Shown: one piece after another, positions 17,069 to 27,203 of the stretch
How positions within the stretch are numbered: position 1 is the stretch's first letter
How the letters are laid out: each line of letters begins with the position of its first letter
Source of the DNA: Paenibacillus marchantiae
GTDB taxonomy: Bacteria; Bacillota; Bacilli; Paenibacillales; Paenibacillaceae
Direction: 5' to 3'
Length of the DNA: 64,000 bases
Assembly (NCBI RefSeq): GCF_028771845.1
Contig: NZ_CP118270.1
Location: 2,170,001-2,234,000, forward strand
The notes under the pieces: generated by a model
What the model was told of the DNA's origin: nothing
Databases searched by the model: none
What the model saw: only the letters and a program-made list of their open reading frames with translations
Program-made: the position numbers and the translations under genes

Positions 17069-17097
17069 ATTATACGAACTAAATTGGAAAAAGAAAA
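17069..17097 (-). promoter_or_regulatory. Possible promoter before the leader hairpin
   Basis: On the - strand TATAAT (17069-17074) has a 17-base spacer to TTTTCT (17092-17097). Transcription would begin near 17062 and meet the hairpin at 17039 almost at once. A second TATAAT lies at 17058-17063. The -35 is poor. Confidence 0.3.
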
Positions 17098-17210
17098 CAC
17101 TTTTTTTTCCTGGAATCTCAATATATCGAATTCGAAACGCAGGGTGCTTTTCGCTTCATATATGAGGTAAAGGTGACTTGAATTCACCGTTTAAATTTAG
17201 GTACTATTTT

Positions 17211-17789
17211 TTAAAACTCATACCCGAGTTTATTGGCATAGGCAGACAATTCTTTTTGGAACTTCTCGATATTTTTCTTGCCAGTATCAATTTTGGCGTT
17301 GGCTTGTTTCAGGACAGCGCTGTTTACCGTTGTTTTGGAGACCGCTTTTTTCGCGAGTTGGAATCCTTCCAACTGAGTATAGCTTCCTTTGATCAAGTTG
17401 GCATGAATTTTTTGCAGCTCCGTATTTTGTGGTTTAATCAATTTCAGCTTGGATACATATTTGGTGTAGTTAGGAATCGCTGTGTTGGTCAATTTGAGGA
17501 AAACGGACTTGCGATTGGAAGATGTAATGTAAAATCCCCCGCCCAAAGCATCGAAAGCTTTCTCCTCATATACGGATGCGCTATCCAGTTGATCCATGTA
17601 GTTCAAGAAATCTGCTTCGTCGGCTGTAAGTTCCGGCTCTTCTTCTGTTGTGTCAACTTCGGAGTATGCGTCTTCCGAATATGTAGTAGTTGAGTCATCC
17701 GCAGCAGCGGCATAGGACCCTGCAGGTGCAAATACCCCGCCAAGCAAAACAAAACTCATAATGATGGATAGTACCCATGATTTCTTCAC
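17211..17789 (-). CDS. Secreted protein of unknown function
   Basis: 192 residues. The N-terminus MKKSWVLSIIMSFVLLGGVF followed by AGSYAAAAD is a cleavable signal peptide. The next 30 residues are acidic and Ser/Thr/Glu-rich (likely disordered). The remainder is a helix-rich, Lys-rich domain with TKYVSKLKLIKPQ and FQKELSAYANKLG. I do not recognise the family. It lies upstream of the neopullulanase gene on the same strand, but a hairpin separates them. Confidence 0.75.
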   Translation of the reverse strand: MKKSWVLSIIMSFVLLGGVFAPAGSYAAAADDSTTTYSEDAYSEVDTTEEEPELTADEADFLNYMDQLDSASVYEEKAFDALGGGFYITSSNRKSVFLKLTNTAIPNYTKYVSKLKLIKPQNTELQKIHANLIKGSYTQLEGFQLAKKAVSKTTVNSAVLKQANAKIDTGKKNIEKFQKELSAYANKLGYEF

Positions 17790-18175
17790 GTTCTAATTTC
17801 CCCTATCTATATATGTGATATTATTCCAATGGATAATCTAACATAGCGCGACAAGAAATTACAGGAATCGATTGACAGTAAATTGGTTGTTTTATATTGT
17901 TTCATGCATTTTCATATTGGTACACCATCATAGAAAGCTGTAATGACGGGGGTGATTAAGTAGGTATAAAGAGATATCTCGATGTTTAAACGTGTACATT
18001 TGTTCGGGGAAAATGAGGCATCTGGTTCTTTCAGAATATTTTCAGAAAGGATATATATGAAAAATCATAATGAATTTTGGGTTTATTTATTAATACTTTA
18101 AACCTATTTCCGTTTATAACGGTACGCCCGATAAATAGCATTGGAGTTGATTCATAAATATTGGAGGAATAATTC
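17790..18175. other. Intergenic region, divergent secreted protein / pectate lyase
   Basis: AT-rich, no gene. It holds a plausible + strand promoter (TTGACA at 17872-17877, 17-base spacer, TATTGT at 17895-17900) that would give the pectate lyase gene a leader of about 270 bases. The leader contains the palindrome GAGATATCTC (17971-17980). A GGAGGA ribosome site precedes the 18176 start codon. Nothing else is recognised. Confidence 0.4.
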
Positions 18176-20260
18176 ATGAGTAGAAACAAACGATTTACCA
18201 AAATGATAATCCTGGCGTTAAGCATAAGTCTTGTGCTCTCGCTTGGGCTAATTCATCCCGTTCAAGCGGGTGGATGGACGCAGGATTCCTTTGAGAATGG
18301 GGATGCCCAATGGACGTCCACGAGTGGCAGTTGGTCTGTCGTTCAGGATCAGGGAAACGCAGTATATTATCAATCGGGCAAGAGCGAGGGCAGAAGTTCG
18401 GCGGGAGATGCGGAGTGGAGTAACTATGCCATTGCAGCGGATGTGAAAGTCGTCGATTTCAACGGATCGACTCGCACGTATGTAGCAGGCCGATATGCGG
18501 ATGCCAACAATTATTATGCAGCGTCCTTGTACAACAGCAGTGGCGGGAAACTTGAAATTCGGAAAAAAGTGAATGGTTCTACCACAACGCTCGCCACAAA
18601 ATCCGATTATAAGCTGGATGTGGATAGATGGTATAACGTCAAACTTGAAATGAACGGTTCATCCATTAACATGTACGTGAATGGTGTACTGGAGCTGTCT
18701 GCTACAGATACCGACATGACCAAGGGGAGTGCAGGGTTGGTGACATTGAAGTCTCTTGTCATGTACGATAATGTGAATATCTCGAATATCGGAGATCCAA
18801 CACCAGTCACACCACCGACCGATCCAACAACGGAACCATCCACGGGTACACCAAGCGATCCGTCAACAGAAACACCACCGACCGATCCTGGAACTGAACC
18901 TACGGAGCCAGATCAGACAACAGAATGGGCTGCGTATAATTTGACTGGTTTTGCCGCAGCGAATACGACCGGTGGTGGTATCATCTCGGATACTGATTTA
19001 CGTTATATGCGGGTATATACCGCCAGTGATCTGGCTCTGGCCTTGAAGAAAGGCTCCAAAACCAAAGTAATTGAGATCATGAATGATCTGGATCTGGGAT
19101 GGAACGAGCTTCCTGCGGCAGCTCAGGCTGCTCCTTTTAGCGCACATAATAATGCGCTGACACATCCTGTTCTGATGAAGACAGGGGTTAGCAGAGTGAG
19201 CATTGATAACTTCGATGGCCTGACCATTTTCTCGGCTAATGGAGCAACAATCAAGCATGCAGCGTTCACGTTCAAACGGAGCAACAACGTAATTATTCGC
19301 AACCTGGCATTCGATGAACTTTGGGAGTGGGATGAGGCTACCAAGGGCAATTATGATAAAAACGATTGGGACTACATTACCGTTGAGAATAGCAGCAACG
19401 TCTGGATTGATCATGCCACATTCCACAAAGCATACGATGGACTTGTTGATGTGAAAAAGGGCAGTACAGGCGTCACTATTTCCTGGTCATCCTTTGTAGG
19501 GGACGATCAAGGCCCTAATAGCTGGGTCACCCAGCAGATCAATGCGCTGGAAGCCAATAAATCGGCCTACCCGATGTATGCCTATCTGAGAAGCAATGCT
19601 GTTGGCATGAGTATGGAACAGATCATCGCAGTGGCGGCGAGCCAGAAGAAGGGACATCTAATTGGCGCTACTGAGTTCGCAAGTGACAATGCTGATCTGG
19701 AAGTCACCCTACACCACAATTACTACAAGGATATCCAGGATCGTATGCCACGCCTGCGTGGAGGGAATGTGCATGCATACAATATCGTCATGGATAATGC
19801 CTCTACCTGGGGTTTGAAGAAAAACATCACGTCCAGTATGTCTAAAGCTATCTCGGCCAAAGGGTATCATTTTGGGATTACCAGCAATGGTGCAATTTCT
19901 ACGGAAAGTGGTGCGGTGCTGTTAGAGAATTCGGTCATCCTTGGCGTGCAATATCCGCTGCGTAATAATCAGGCCGATGAGTCGAAAAGTAATTACACGG
20001 GGAAGATTGCAGCGATAGATACGATCTATTCATTGGATGGAAGCATCTTTAGAGGCAACAGCGACGATGCCAAAAGTCCACTTTCACCAGTACCGGCATC
20101 CTTGAAGCCGTTCTCCTGGAATGGATTAACCGCGCTGCCATACAGCTACACGGCAGAAGATCCTGCCGGACTTCAGGCAAGACTGAATTCTACATCCGGC
20201 GCCGGGGCAGGACAACTGTCTTGGACTCCGGCCCAGTGGCTGGCGACGAGTTATAATTAA
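18176..20260 (+). CDS. Secreted pectate lyase (PL1) with N-terminal carbohydrate-binding-like domain
   Basis: 694 residues. Signal peptide to about residue 31 (HPVQA|GG). Residues about 34-205 form a concanavalin/LamG-like beta-sandwich (WTQDSFENGDAQW, RWYNVKLEMNGSSINMYVNG). A Pro/Thr linker of repeated DPTTEP/TPPTDP units follows (about 210-245), then a family 1 polysaccharide lyase domain. Its PL1 signatures are NVWIDHATFHKAYDGLVDVK, VTISWSSF, and LHHNYYKDIQDRMPRLRGG with the catalytic Arg. It cleaves polygalacturonate by beta-elimination outside the cell. Strong TTGGAGGA site before the start. A terminator follows. Confidence 0.94.
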   Translation: MSRNKRFTKMIILALSISLVLSLGLIHPVQAGGWTQDSFENGDAQWTSTSGSWSVVQDQGNAVYYQSGKSEGRSSAGDAEWSNYAIAADVKVVDFNGSTRTYVAGRYADANNYYAASLYNSSGGKLEIRKKVNGSTTTLATKSDYKLDVDRWYNVKLEMNGSSINMYVNGVLELSATDTDMTKGSAGLVTLKSLVMYDNVNISNIGDPTPVTPPTDPTTEPSTGTPSDPSTETPPTDPGTEPTEPDQTTEWAAYNLTGFAAANTTGGGIISDTDLRYMRVYTASDLALALKKGSKTKVIEIMNDLDLGWNELPAAAQAAPFSAHNNALTHPVLMKTGVSRVSIDNFDGLTIFSANGATIKHAAFTFKRSNNVIIRNLAFDELWEWDEATKGNYDKNDWDYITVENSSNVWIDHATFHKAYDGLVDVKKGSTGVTISWSSFVGDDQGPNSWVTQQINALEANKSAYPMYAYLRSNAVGMSMEQIIAVAASQKKGHLIGATEFASDNADLEVTLHHNYYKDIQDRMPRLRGGNVHAYNIVMDNASTWGLKKNITSSMSKAISAKGYHFGITSNGAISTESGAVLLENSVILGVQYPLRNNQADESKSNYTGKIAAIDTIYSLDGSIFRGNSDDAKSPLSPVPASLKPFSWNGLTALPYSYTAEDPAGLQARLNSTSGAGAGQLSWTPAQWLATSYN

Positions 20261-20292
20261 GTTCACCAATTAAAATAGTAGCAGACCAGGGG

Positions 20293-20338
20293 CTGCCTTG
20301 AAGTAGATCTTTCTACGGATGAGGCAGTTCTTTTCTAT
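20293..20338 (+). terminator. Terminator of the pectate lyase gene
   Basis: CTGCCT pairs with AGGCAG, and GTAGA with TCTAC inside, followed by TTCTTTTC. Confidence 0.65.
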
Positions 20339-20526
20339 TGTCATATCTATTTTGAATGTAGTTTTTTCGATATAAATTCTCTGAGAAGTGACGTATAGAG
20401 GCGGTCAGGTGATATAATTAAGTGAAGTGTTATTATCTCACCAAGTATTTTCGAAAAGGTTTTCGGTAAATGGTCTGTTTTTGTTTGTAACCGCAATCAT
20501 AATACACACAGAAAGTGAGAGCTGAG

Positions 20527-23500
20527 ATGAATCAGAAAAAGCTTTTTACGGATGGATGGCAATTTGCGAAAAGTAAGCTGGAGGTTACGGAGTCTGCGGG
20601 GTTAACGTTTGAACCAGTTGAGCTTCCTCATGATTGGCTGATCTATAATACGCTTGAACTGTATGAGGACAGCATCGGATGGTATCGCAAGACTTTCCCA
20701 TATACGAAGGATGAGCAGCAGCTTCTGCTTTGCTTTGACGGGGTGTATATGGATTCTTCCGTATATGTGAACGGTCAGCTTGTTGGGGAATGGAAGTACG
20801 GTTATTCGGCTTTTGAGCATGAGATCACGAGTGCTTTGGTGGAAGGTGACAATGAAATTGTAGTCAAAGTTGTGCATCAGAGTCCCAACAGCAGATGGTA
20901 TTCGGGAGCCGGAATTTATCGCAATTTGTGGCTCAAAACGAGAGATCGGAATCATATCGTCACAGACGGTACCTATGTATCGATTCAGCAGCAGCCAGAA
21001 GGCTGGCAGGTTGAGGTGGATACGGAGCTGAGTCTCAATCAGAACGCACAACTTGTGCACACGATTTGGTATCAGGGTAATCAGATCGTATCCAGCAAAG
21101 AGGACGTTACAGCTACAGCGGGTAAAGACACCGGATATGGAGAGATACAATCGAACAGCCAAATGCTGACGGTCAATCTTCCGAAGTTATGGAGCCCGGA
21201 TGAACCGAATCTGTATGATCTGGTAACGGAACTGCAAGTAGCTACAGGTGAGCAGGGCTATGAGACGATCGAGACCGCCACACAGCGGATTGGTTTCAGG
21301 GATATCAAGTTGGATGCAAACGAAGGATTCCACCTGAATGGGGTCAAGATGAAGCTGAACGGCGTGTGTGAACACCATGATCTTGGGGCGCTGGGGGCTG
21401 CTTTTAACCTAACTGCGCTGCGCAGAAGATTTGTGCTATTGAAGGAAATGGGCGTTAACGCCATCCGGACTGCTCATAACATGCCTGCCAAAGAGTTCAT
21501 GGAACTTGCGGATGAGATGGGAATGCTGATCGTTTCGGAAGCGTTCGATATGTGGGAGAGAGCCAAAACCCCTTACGACTATGCGAGATTTTTCCCGGAA
21601 TGGGCGCATACCGATGTAAAGAGCTGGGTGAAGCGTGATCGTAACCATGCAAGTCTGATCATGTGGAGTATTGGTAACGAAATTTATGATACTCATGCGG
21701 ATGAGCGGGGCCAAGAAATAACCCGCATGCTGATGGATTATGTACTGGAATTCGATCCAAAAGGGAACGCAGGCGTGACCATTGGTTCGAACTACATGCC
21801 GTGGGAAAACGCACAAAAATGCGCCGACATCGTGAAGCTCGCAGGTTATAACTACGCGGAAAAATACTACGACAAACATCACGAAGAACATCCGGACTGG
21901 ATTATCTATGGTAGTGAAACATCGTCTGTGGTGCAGAGCCGTGGAATCTATCACTTCCCGTTCGAGCAATCTATTCTGGCCGACGATGACGAGCAGTGCT
22001 CAGCTTTGGGTAATAGTACAACAAGCTGGGGCGCAAAGTCAGCAGAATATTGCATTTTGGCAGAACGAGATACGCCGTATTCCTTGGGGCAGTTCCTGTG
22101 GACGGGATTCGATTATATTGGAGAGCCGACACCGTATCATACGAAGAATTCGTATTTTGGACAGCTGGATACAGCAACGTTCCCGAAGGATTCCTATTAT
22201 ATCTACCAAGCGGCCTGGACGGATTACAAGAAAAGTCCGATGGTTCACCTGTTCCCTTACTGGGATTTCAGTCCTGGTCAGCTGATCGATGTACGCGTGT
22301 GCAGTAATGCGCCGAAGATTGAATTGCAGCTGAATGGCAAAACAATCGGCACGTATGATATCGATCACGCAAAGGGAACCCAGCTGTCAGGCTGGTGGAA
22401 AGTGCCATATGAAGAAGGTGAGCTCAAAGCCATCGCTTATGATGAACACGGCAACGTTATTGCAACGGATGTGCAAAAATCCTTTACAGATGCGAAGAAG
22501 ATTCGTCTGCAAACCGATCGGGAGCAGCTGCAAGCGAACGGTACAGATCTTATTTTCGTGGAAATTCAAGTGGAAGATGAAGCTGGTAATCCCGTGCAAA
22601 ATGCAAACAACCGTGTGCAGGTCCAAGTGACAGGTGCAGGTCGTCTGTTGGGTCTCGATAACGGGGACAGTACGGACTATGATCCATACAAAGGTCTTAG
22701 TAGAAGATTGTTCAGCGGCAAGCTGATGGCAATTATCGGGGCAACGAACGAATCGGGAACCGTGCGGATTGAGGTGACTTCGGAAGGGTTGGAAAGTGCA
22801 GCTGCCGAGTTCGAATCACGAGCTGTTGCAGGCGCAAGAGATCGTACCTTAGGTGATTCCGAGGCCGCTGCAGGTCAGGAGCATATCGTACTCATGAGTA
22901 ATACAGAACGTCCGGTTCTGACGGGACGTCCGCAGGAGATTCCTTTGCGGAAAATCGAGATTATCAGCGAAGGTGGACAGCTATTCGATCCATCGAAAAA
23001 GCAGATGACGGTCAGCGCCAAGCTGTATCCGGAGAACACATCCTATTGGGATATTGAGTGGGCAGTTGTGAACGACGCAGGTATCGAATCCAACATTGCC
23101 AAGGTCGAAGCCAACGGTCTGGAAGTCAACGTATCCGCTCTGGGCGATGGGGAATTCCGTCTTCGTGCGACGAGCAGTAATGGTACAGATAAAACGAAAC
23201 TGATTTCTCAACTGGAGTTCAAAGCAACAGGTCTGGGTACGGCTTACAAAGATCCATACGGCTTTATTACAGGCGGACTGTACGATTACACCAAAGGGGA
23301 TGTCGGTAACGGCAATGAGCGAGGGGTAGCGACAAGCCGGGACGGGGAGACACATGTGGGCTTCCGCAATATCGATTTCGGGCCGTACGGCTCCGATACC
23401 ATTACGATTCCAATCTTTGCGTTGTCCAGTGAAGAGTACTTCATTCAGATCTGGGAAGGTATGCCAGATGAAGAGGGAAGTACACTGCTGGCAGATGTGG

Positions 23501-24006
23501 TGTATGACAAAGAATCCAGATGGAATGTGTATCAGGAAGAGACGTATCAACTGTCCAAGCGGCTGAGCGGGATTACGTCGATCTGTTTTGTACTGAAGCA
23601 GAAGATTCATATCAAAGGCTTCTCATTCGAGCGCCAAAGCCGGGCATTTGAACAGAATACGGCTGCATCATGCGATCATCTCTACGGGGATACGTTCAAG
23701 ATCGAGGGTGATCATGTCGAGGGGATCGGAAACAATGTGTCGTTGGAGTTTGAAAATATGGACTTCACAGCAGAAGGCACGTCCAAGCTTGTGATCTATG
23801 GACGTTCAACAATCGATAAAAACACGATCCATATCCGCTTTGCAGGTGAGGATGGACAGAGCAATCAGCTGGTCGAATTCACACAGTCCGATGGATATGA
23901 GGAGCGAGTGTTTGAGCTTGAGCAGGTTAAAGGTGTGCAGAAGGTGACCTTTATTTTCCTGCCGGGTAGTCAGTTTGACTTTGGCTGGTTCCGGTTCGAG
24001 AAGTAG
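20527..24006 (+). CDS. Glycoside hydrolase family 2 protein (beta-galactosidase-like)
   Basis: About 1159 residues, without a signal peptide. A GH2 sugar-binding domain starts at the N-terminus (TDGWQFAKSK, LPHDWLIYNT, GWYRKTFPY). It is followed by an Ig-like domain and the catalytic barrel with acid/base Glu in IMWSIGNEIYD and nucleophile Glu in IIYGSETSS. The C-terminal half adds DUF4982-like and Ig-like domains plus a jelly-roll module (YGDTFKIEGDHVEG to the end). The family hydrolyses terminal beta-galactosides or related sugars; exact specificity is open. ATG 20527 is preferred over the in-frame GTG 20515, though neither has a strong ribosome site. It could act on galactan side chains of pectin, given the neighbouring pectate lyase. 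Confidence 0.9.
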   Translation: MNQKKLFTDGWQFAKSKLEVTESAGLTFEPVELPHDWLIYNTLELYEDSIGWYRKTFPYTKDEQQLLLCFDGVYMDSSVYVNGQLVGEWKYGYSAFEHEITSALVEGDNEIVVKVVHQSPNSRWYSGAGIYRNLWLKTRDRNHIVTDGTYVSIQQQPEGWQVEVDTELSLNQNAQLVHTIWYQGNQIVSSKEDVTATAGKDTGYGEIQSNSQMLTVNLPKLWSPDEPNLYDLVTELQVATGEQGYETIETATQRIGFRDIKLDANEGFHLNGVKMKLNGVCEHHDLGALGAAFNLTALRRRFVLLKEMGVNAIRTAHNMPAKEFMELADEMGMLIVSEAFDMWERAKTPYDYARFFPEWAHTDVKSWVKRDRNHASLIMWSIGNEIYDTHADERGQEITRMLMDYVLEFDPKGNAGVTIGSNYMPWENAQKCADIVKLAGYNYAEKYYDKHHEEHPDWIIYGSETSSVVQSRGIYHFPFEQSILADDDEQCSALGNSTTSWGAKSAEYCILAERDTPYSLGQFLWTGFDYIGEPTPYHTKNSYFGQLDTATFPKDSYYIYQAAWTDYKKSPMVHLFPYWDFSPGQLIDVRVCSNAPKIELQLNGKTIGTYDIDHAKGTQLSGWWKVPYEEGELKAIAYDEHGNVIATDVQKSFTDAKKIRLQTDREQLQANGTDLIFVEIQVEDEAGNPVQNANNRVQVQVTGAGRLLGLDNGDSTDYDPYKGLSRRLFSGKLMAIIGATNESGTVRIEVTSEGLESAAAEFESRAVAGARDRTLGDSEAAAGQEHIVLMSNTERPVLTGRPQEIPLRKIEIISEGGQLFDPSKKQMTVSAKLYPENTSYWDIEWAVVNDAGIESNIAKVEANGLEVNVSALGDGEFRLRATSSNGTDKTKLISQLEFKATGLGTAYKDPYGFITGGLYDYTKGDVGNGNERGVATSRDGETHVGFRNIDFGPYGSDTITIPIFALSSEEYFIQIWEGMPDEEGSTLLADVVYDKESRWNVYQEETYQLSKRLSGITSICFVLKQKIHIKGFSFERQSRAFEQNTAASCDHLYGDTFKIEGDHVEGIGNNVSLEFENMDFTAEGTSKLVIYGRSTIDKNTIHIRFAGEDGQSNQLVEFTQSDGYEERVFELEQVKGVQKVTFIFLPGSQFDFGWFRFEK

Positions 24007-24057
24007 GACGCCAGATATAGTAGTTCAGGGATAGAGATGATTTATACGATTTATATC

Positions 24058-24119
24058 AATCCCCTTTAAGTAAACGGTGTTCTTTAAGAACAGGACGTTT
24101 ACCTGAAGGGGATTTTTTT
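24058..24119 (+). terminator. Terminator of the GH2 gene
   Basis: AATCCCCTT pairs with AAGGGGATT and GTAAACG with CGTTTAC inside; TTTTTTT follows at 24113-24119. It also lies at the 3' end of the convergent RCC1-type gene. Confidence 0.8.
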
Positions 24120-24137
24120 GTATGTTAAACGATTCGT

Positions 24138-25712
24138 TTAGCTTCCTGAATCTTTCTTATCAGCATCGTCAATGGTCAGCATTGCTTTCTCTGAATCCCA
24201 GGACACGTTCAATCCCAAACCCCGCAATACCTCAAAAGGCACTGTAGTTGCTCCCGAGTAATTATTTATGGGTTCAGGTATCTGCACGACTCGCTCCCCA
24301 GAGGAATCGGCGGAGGTTATAACATACTGTGTCTCGTTAGGTCGGATTGTGATTGTCCGATTGTCATATTTCAACGTATAGTAGTCCAGGCTACCTTCTC
24401 CCTTAAGAATCTCAAACTTTGCTCCGAGTGCTGTGGCGATTGATTTTATTGGAATTTGCACGGTCTTAGGCATTTCAACAGCGGCATACATTGATTGGAA
24501 CAGCTCACCGTTCAGATATACATCTGTGCCAATCTTGGCTTGAACGGGTTTGTAGACCATTCCTCCAGATGACGTTGCAGGTGCACCCGCTTCCTCGTAT
24601 TTATCACTTCCCCAGCCCCAGACGGTTCCATCCGAGGATAAGGCAAGACTATGGTAATATCCTGCTGAAATATCGGTAATACCGGATAAATGGTTTACTT
24701 TTCCTTCTTTACCGTTCACGCTCCTTCCGTAGCTGTACACCTCACCGGATGTCGTGAGTAATAACATATATTGCGTATTTCCATCCATCTTCTTCACCTT
24801 GAAGTCGTAATGAATGGCGAATGCTTTCCCTGTCTCGTCCACACCCCAGACTTTCCCGTTCTTATCCAGTGCAAGCAGGGACGTATCTGTTCTTGTGATC
24901 GAAGATATGTTGGTCAGACCTTTTATCTTGGTAGGTTTGGACAGGACTTTACCGGATTCGTTGGGCTCGTTCCACGTCCATACGGAGCCATCTTTCTTCA
25001 GAGCATATCCATGGAGACCTGCGGATCCAACCTGGATAACATCTTTCAGTCCGTTAATCTCATGCGGTTTACGTATGAGATCATCTGAATTGATTCCTTG
25101 AGCGTTAGGGCGCTGCCATGACCAGACTGTCCCGTTCTGGAGAAGGGCGACGGTAAAAGAACCAGTCACTACATCCTTCGCAGAGTTGATGCTTTCGACT
25201 TTGCTTGGTAGTTTGCCAGCACCCCACTCCCAGACCGTTCCATCTGCCTGAACGGCTGCGTTGATTCCACCACCGGCGGCTGAAATAGCTATTACATTAG
25301 ATAGTTCCGGTACGCGGATGGGACTAAATGTGTGACGATATCGAATGTTCTCGCTCACACCCAGCTCTCCAAACAGATTGCGGCCCCAGGTCCAGACCGA
25401 ACCATCACTTCTCAAAGCGACTGTGTAATAATAAGCTCCCTCTACAGCGGTATAGTGGAGTTTCTTCACTGCTGTATTTGCTGCATTCGATTGAACAGAA
25501 GTGTTACTGGCGGAATGCTGTACGTTAGGGGCTGCATGAGTAATTGGCTCAGCTGTCAGTTCCAACAACAAGCTGGACGCAACTAGTGCTGTAGCCATTG
25601 CAATGGCGAATCGTCGGGACGATTTACTTTTACTATTAGGTCTATGATTCAAGCGTGAAGTGGGACGTCGTTTTTCTTTTGCTATGTCATCGAATGGGTT
25701 AACCGAACGCAT
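24138..25712 (-). CDS. RCC1-repeat surface protein with stalk (copper amine oxidase N-like) domain
   Basis: 524 residues. A basic cytoplasmic tail (about 1-33) and one hydrophobic segment (about 34-58) form a signal or anchor. Seven RCC1-type repeats follow, each with a core like VALRSDGSVWTWG, HSLALSSDGTVWGWG or GYALKKDGSVWTW, predicting a seven-bladed propeller. The last 130 residues match the Cu_amine_oxidase_N/stalk domain (AVEMPKTVQIPIKSIATALG, VPFEVLRGLGLNVSWD) common in Paenibacillus surface proteins. Likely an extracellular binding protein; ligand unknown. Ribosome site AGAGGCG precedes the ATG at 25712. Confidence 0.85.
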   Translation of the reverse strand: MRSVNPFDDIAKEKRRPTSRLNHRPNSKSKSSRRFAIAMATALVASSLLLELTAEPITHAAPNVQHSASNTSVQSNAANTAVKKLHYTAVEGAYYYTVALRSDGSVWTWGRNLFGELGVSENIRYRHTFSPIRVPELSNVIAISAAGGGINAAVQADGTVWEWGAGKLPSKVESINSAKDVVTGSFTVALLQNGTVWSWQRPNAQGINSDDLIRKPHEINGLKDVIQVGSAGLHGYALKKDGSVWTWNEPNESGKVLSKPTKIKGLTNISSITRTDTSLLALDKNGKVWGVDETGKAFAIHYDFKVKKMDGNTQYMLLLTTSGEVYSYGRSVNGKEGKVNHLSGITDISAGYYHSLALSSDGTVWGWGSDKYEEAGAPATSSGGMVYKPVQAKIGTDVYLNGELFQSMYAAVEMPKTVQIPIKSIATALGAKFEILKGEGSLDYYTLKYDNRTITIRPNETQYVITSADSSGERVVQIPEPINNYSGATTVPFEVLRGLGLNVSWDSEKAMLTIDDADKKDSGS

Positions 25713-25911
25713 GTGTATCGCCTCTTTTTCAGATGAGATGGACGTAAATGATGCATTGCTATATAAACACTTTATGGTGGGTTGGAGTTACATACAAATG
25801 ATAAAAATCCCTTTACATTGAAGATCCGTGCTGAGTGTGTTTACGTTATTTCTAACAGCACATAGGTAACATGTACGGAGAATTTAGCGTCTTAATTCAT
25901 GAGGTGATTGG

Positions 25912-26379
25912 ATGAAAAGAGTACTGCTCACGCTTTTGTTAGCGTTAATAATGTTAACAGCCTGTGAGGCAAATGATCCGACAGTGGATTCTCCAGTGGT
26001 TTTGAATTCATTTCCAGAGATTATTGAGCCCCATAACCCTGAGCAAGCGGAGCAAAGTGGGGATGCCGTTGTGCTTCTCGAAGGCATGCGGAACAAGGAT
26101 AAGTGGAAAACATTTGTGAAGAATGTGAAGAACAAACAGCAGGATCAGGTTCGTGTGACGATGTATACCATTGAAGGTGGGGCCATTATCCATGAATTGA
26201 TTTACGATGGCTCAGCCATTCAAGCGACTTATGATAACTCTAGGGATGCCTATGGCTCCAAACAGGGGATCACGACCAACACCTGCCAAGGGATCGGTAC
26301 GAAGAGTGAGCAAGGACGTGTTTTTAACGTGTTAACCGGTTGTGAGAAGGCAGGCAGTACCTTTTCGATTCCCAAGTGA
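25912..26379 (+). CDS. DUF4362 lipoprotein
   Basis: 155 residues. Lipoprotein signal MKRVLLTLLLALIMLTACEA with lipobox LTAC. The rest matches the DUF4362 pattern as I know it: GDAVVLLEGMRNKDKWKTF, DQVRVTMYTIEG, YDNSRDAYG and a C-terminal Cys pair (NTCQGIG and LTGCEKA) that could form a disulfide. Function unknown. Divergent from the RCC1 gene; ends at a bidirectional terminator. Confidence 0.85.
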   Translation: MKRVLLTLLLALIMLTACEANDPTVDSPVVLNSFPEIIEPHNPEQAEQSGDAVVLLEGMRNKDKWKTFVKNVKNKQQDQVRVTMYTIEGGAIIHELIYDGSAIQATYDNSRDAYGSKQGITTNTCQGIGTKSEQGRVFNVLTGCEKAGSTFSIPK

Positions 26380-26440
26380 TGAGAGCGGTATCTAACCGTA
26401 AATAGTTGAGCTATGTAATTATTCATGCTGTAAATCAAAA

Positions 26441-26477
26441 AAGATCCTGCGAAGCCGAGGCTTTTCAGGATCTTTTT
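26441..26477. terminator. Bidirectional terminator
   Basis: AAGATCCTG pairs with CAGGATCTT and AAGCC with GGCTT inside. A-run upstream and T-run downstream. It sits between convergent genes ending at 26379 and 26508. Confidence 0.8.
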
Positions 26478-26507
26478 GCTGCCATATGGAGAGTGAGAGC
26501 TGATGGT

Positions 26508-27203
<696 letters not shown>

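Noticed and set aside
22981..23610. 209-codon frame antisense to the GH2 gene
   Set aside because: Antisense shadow without a ribosome site or domain features.
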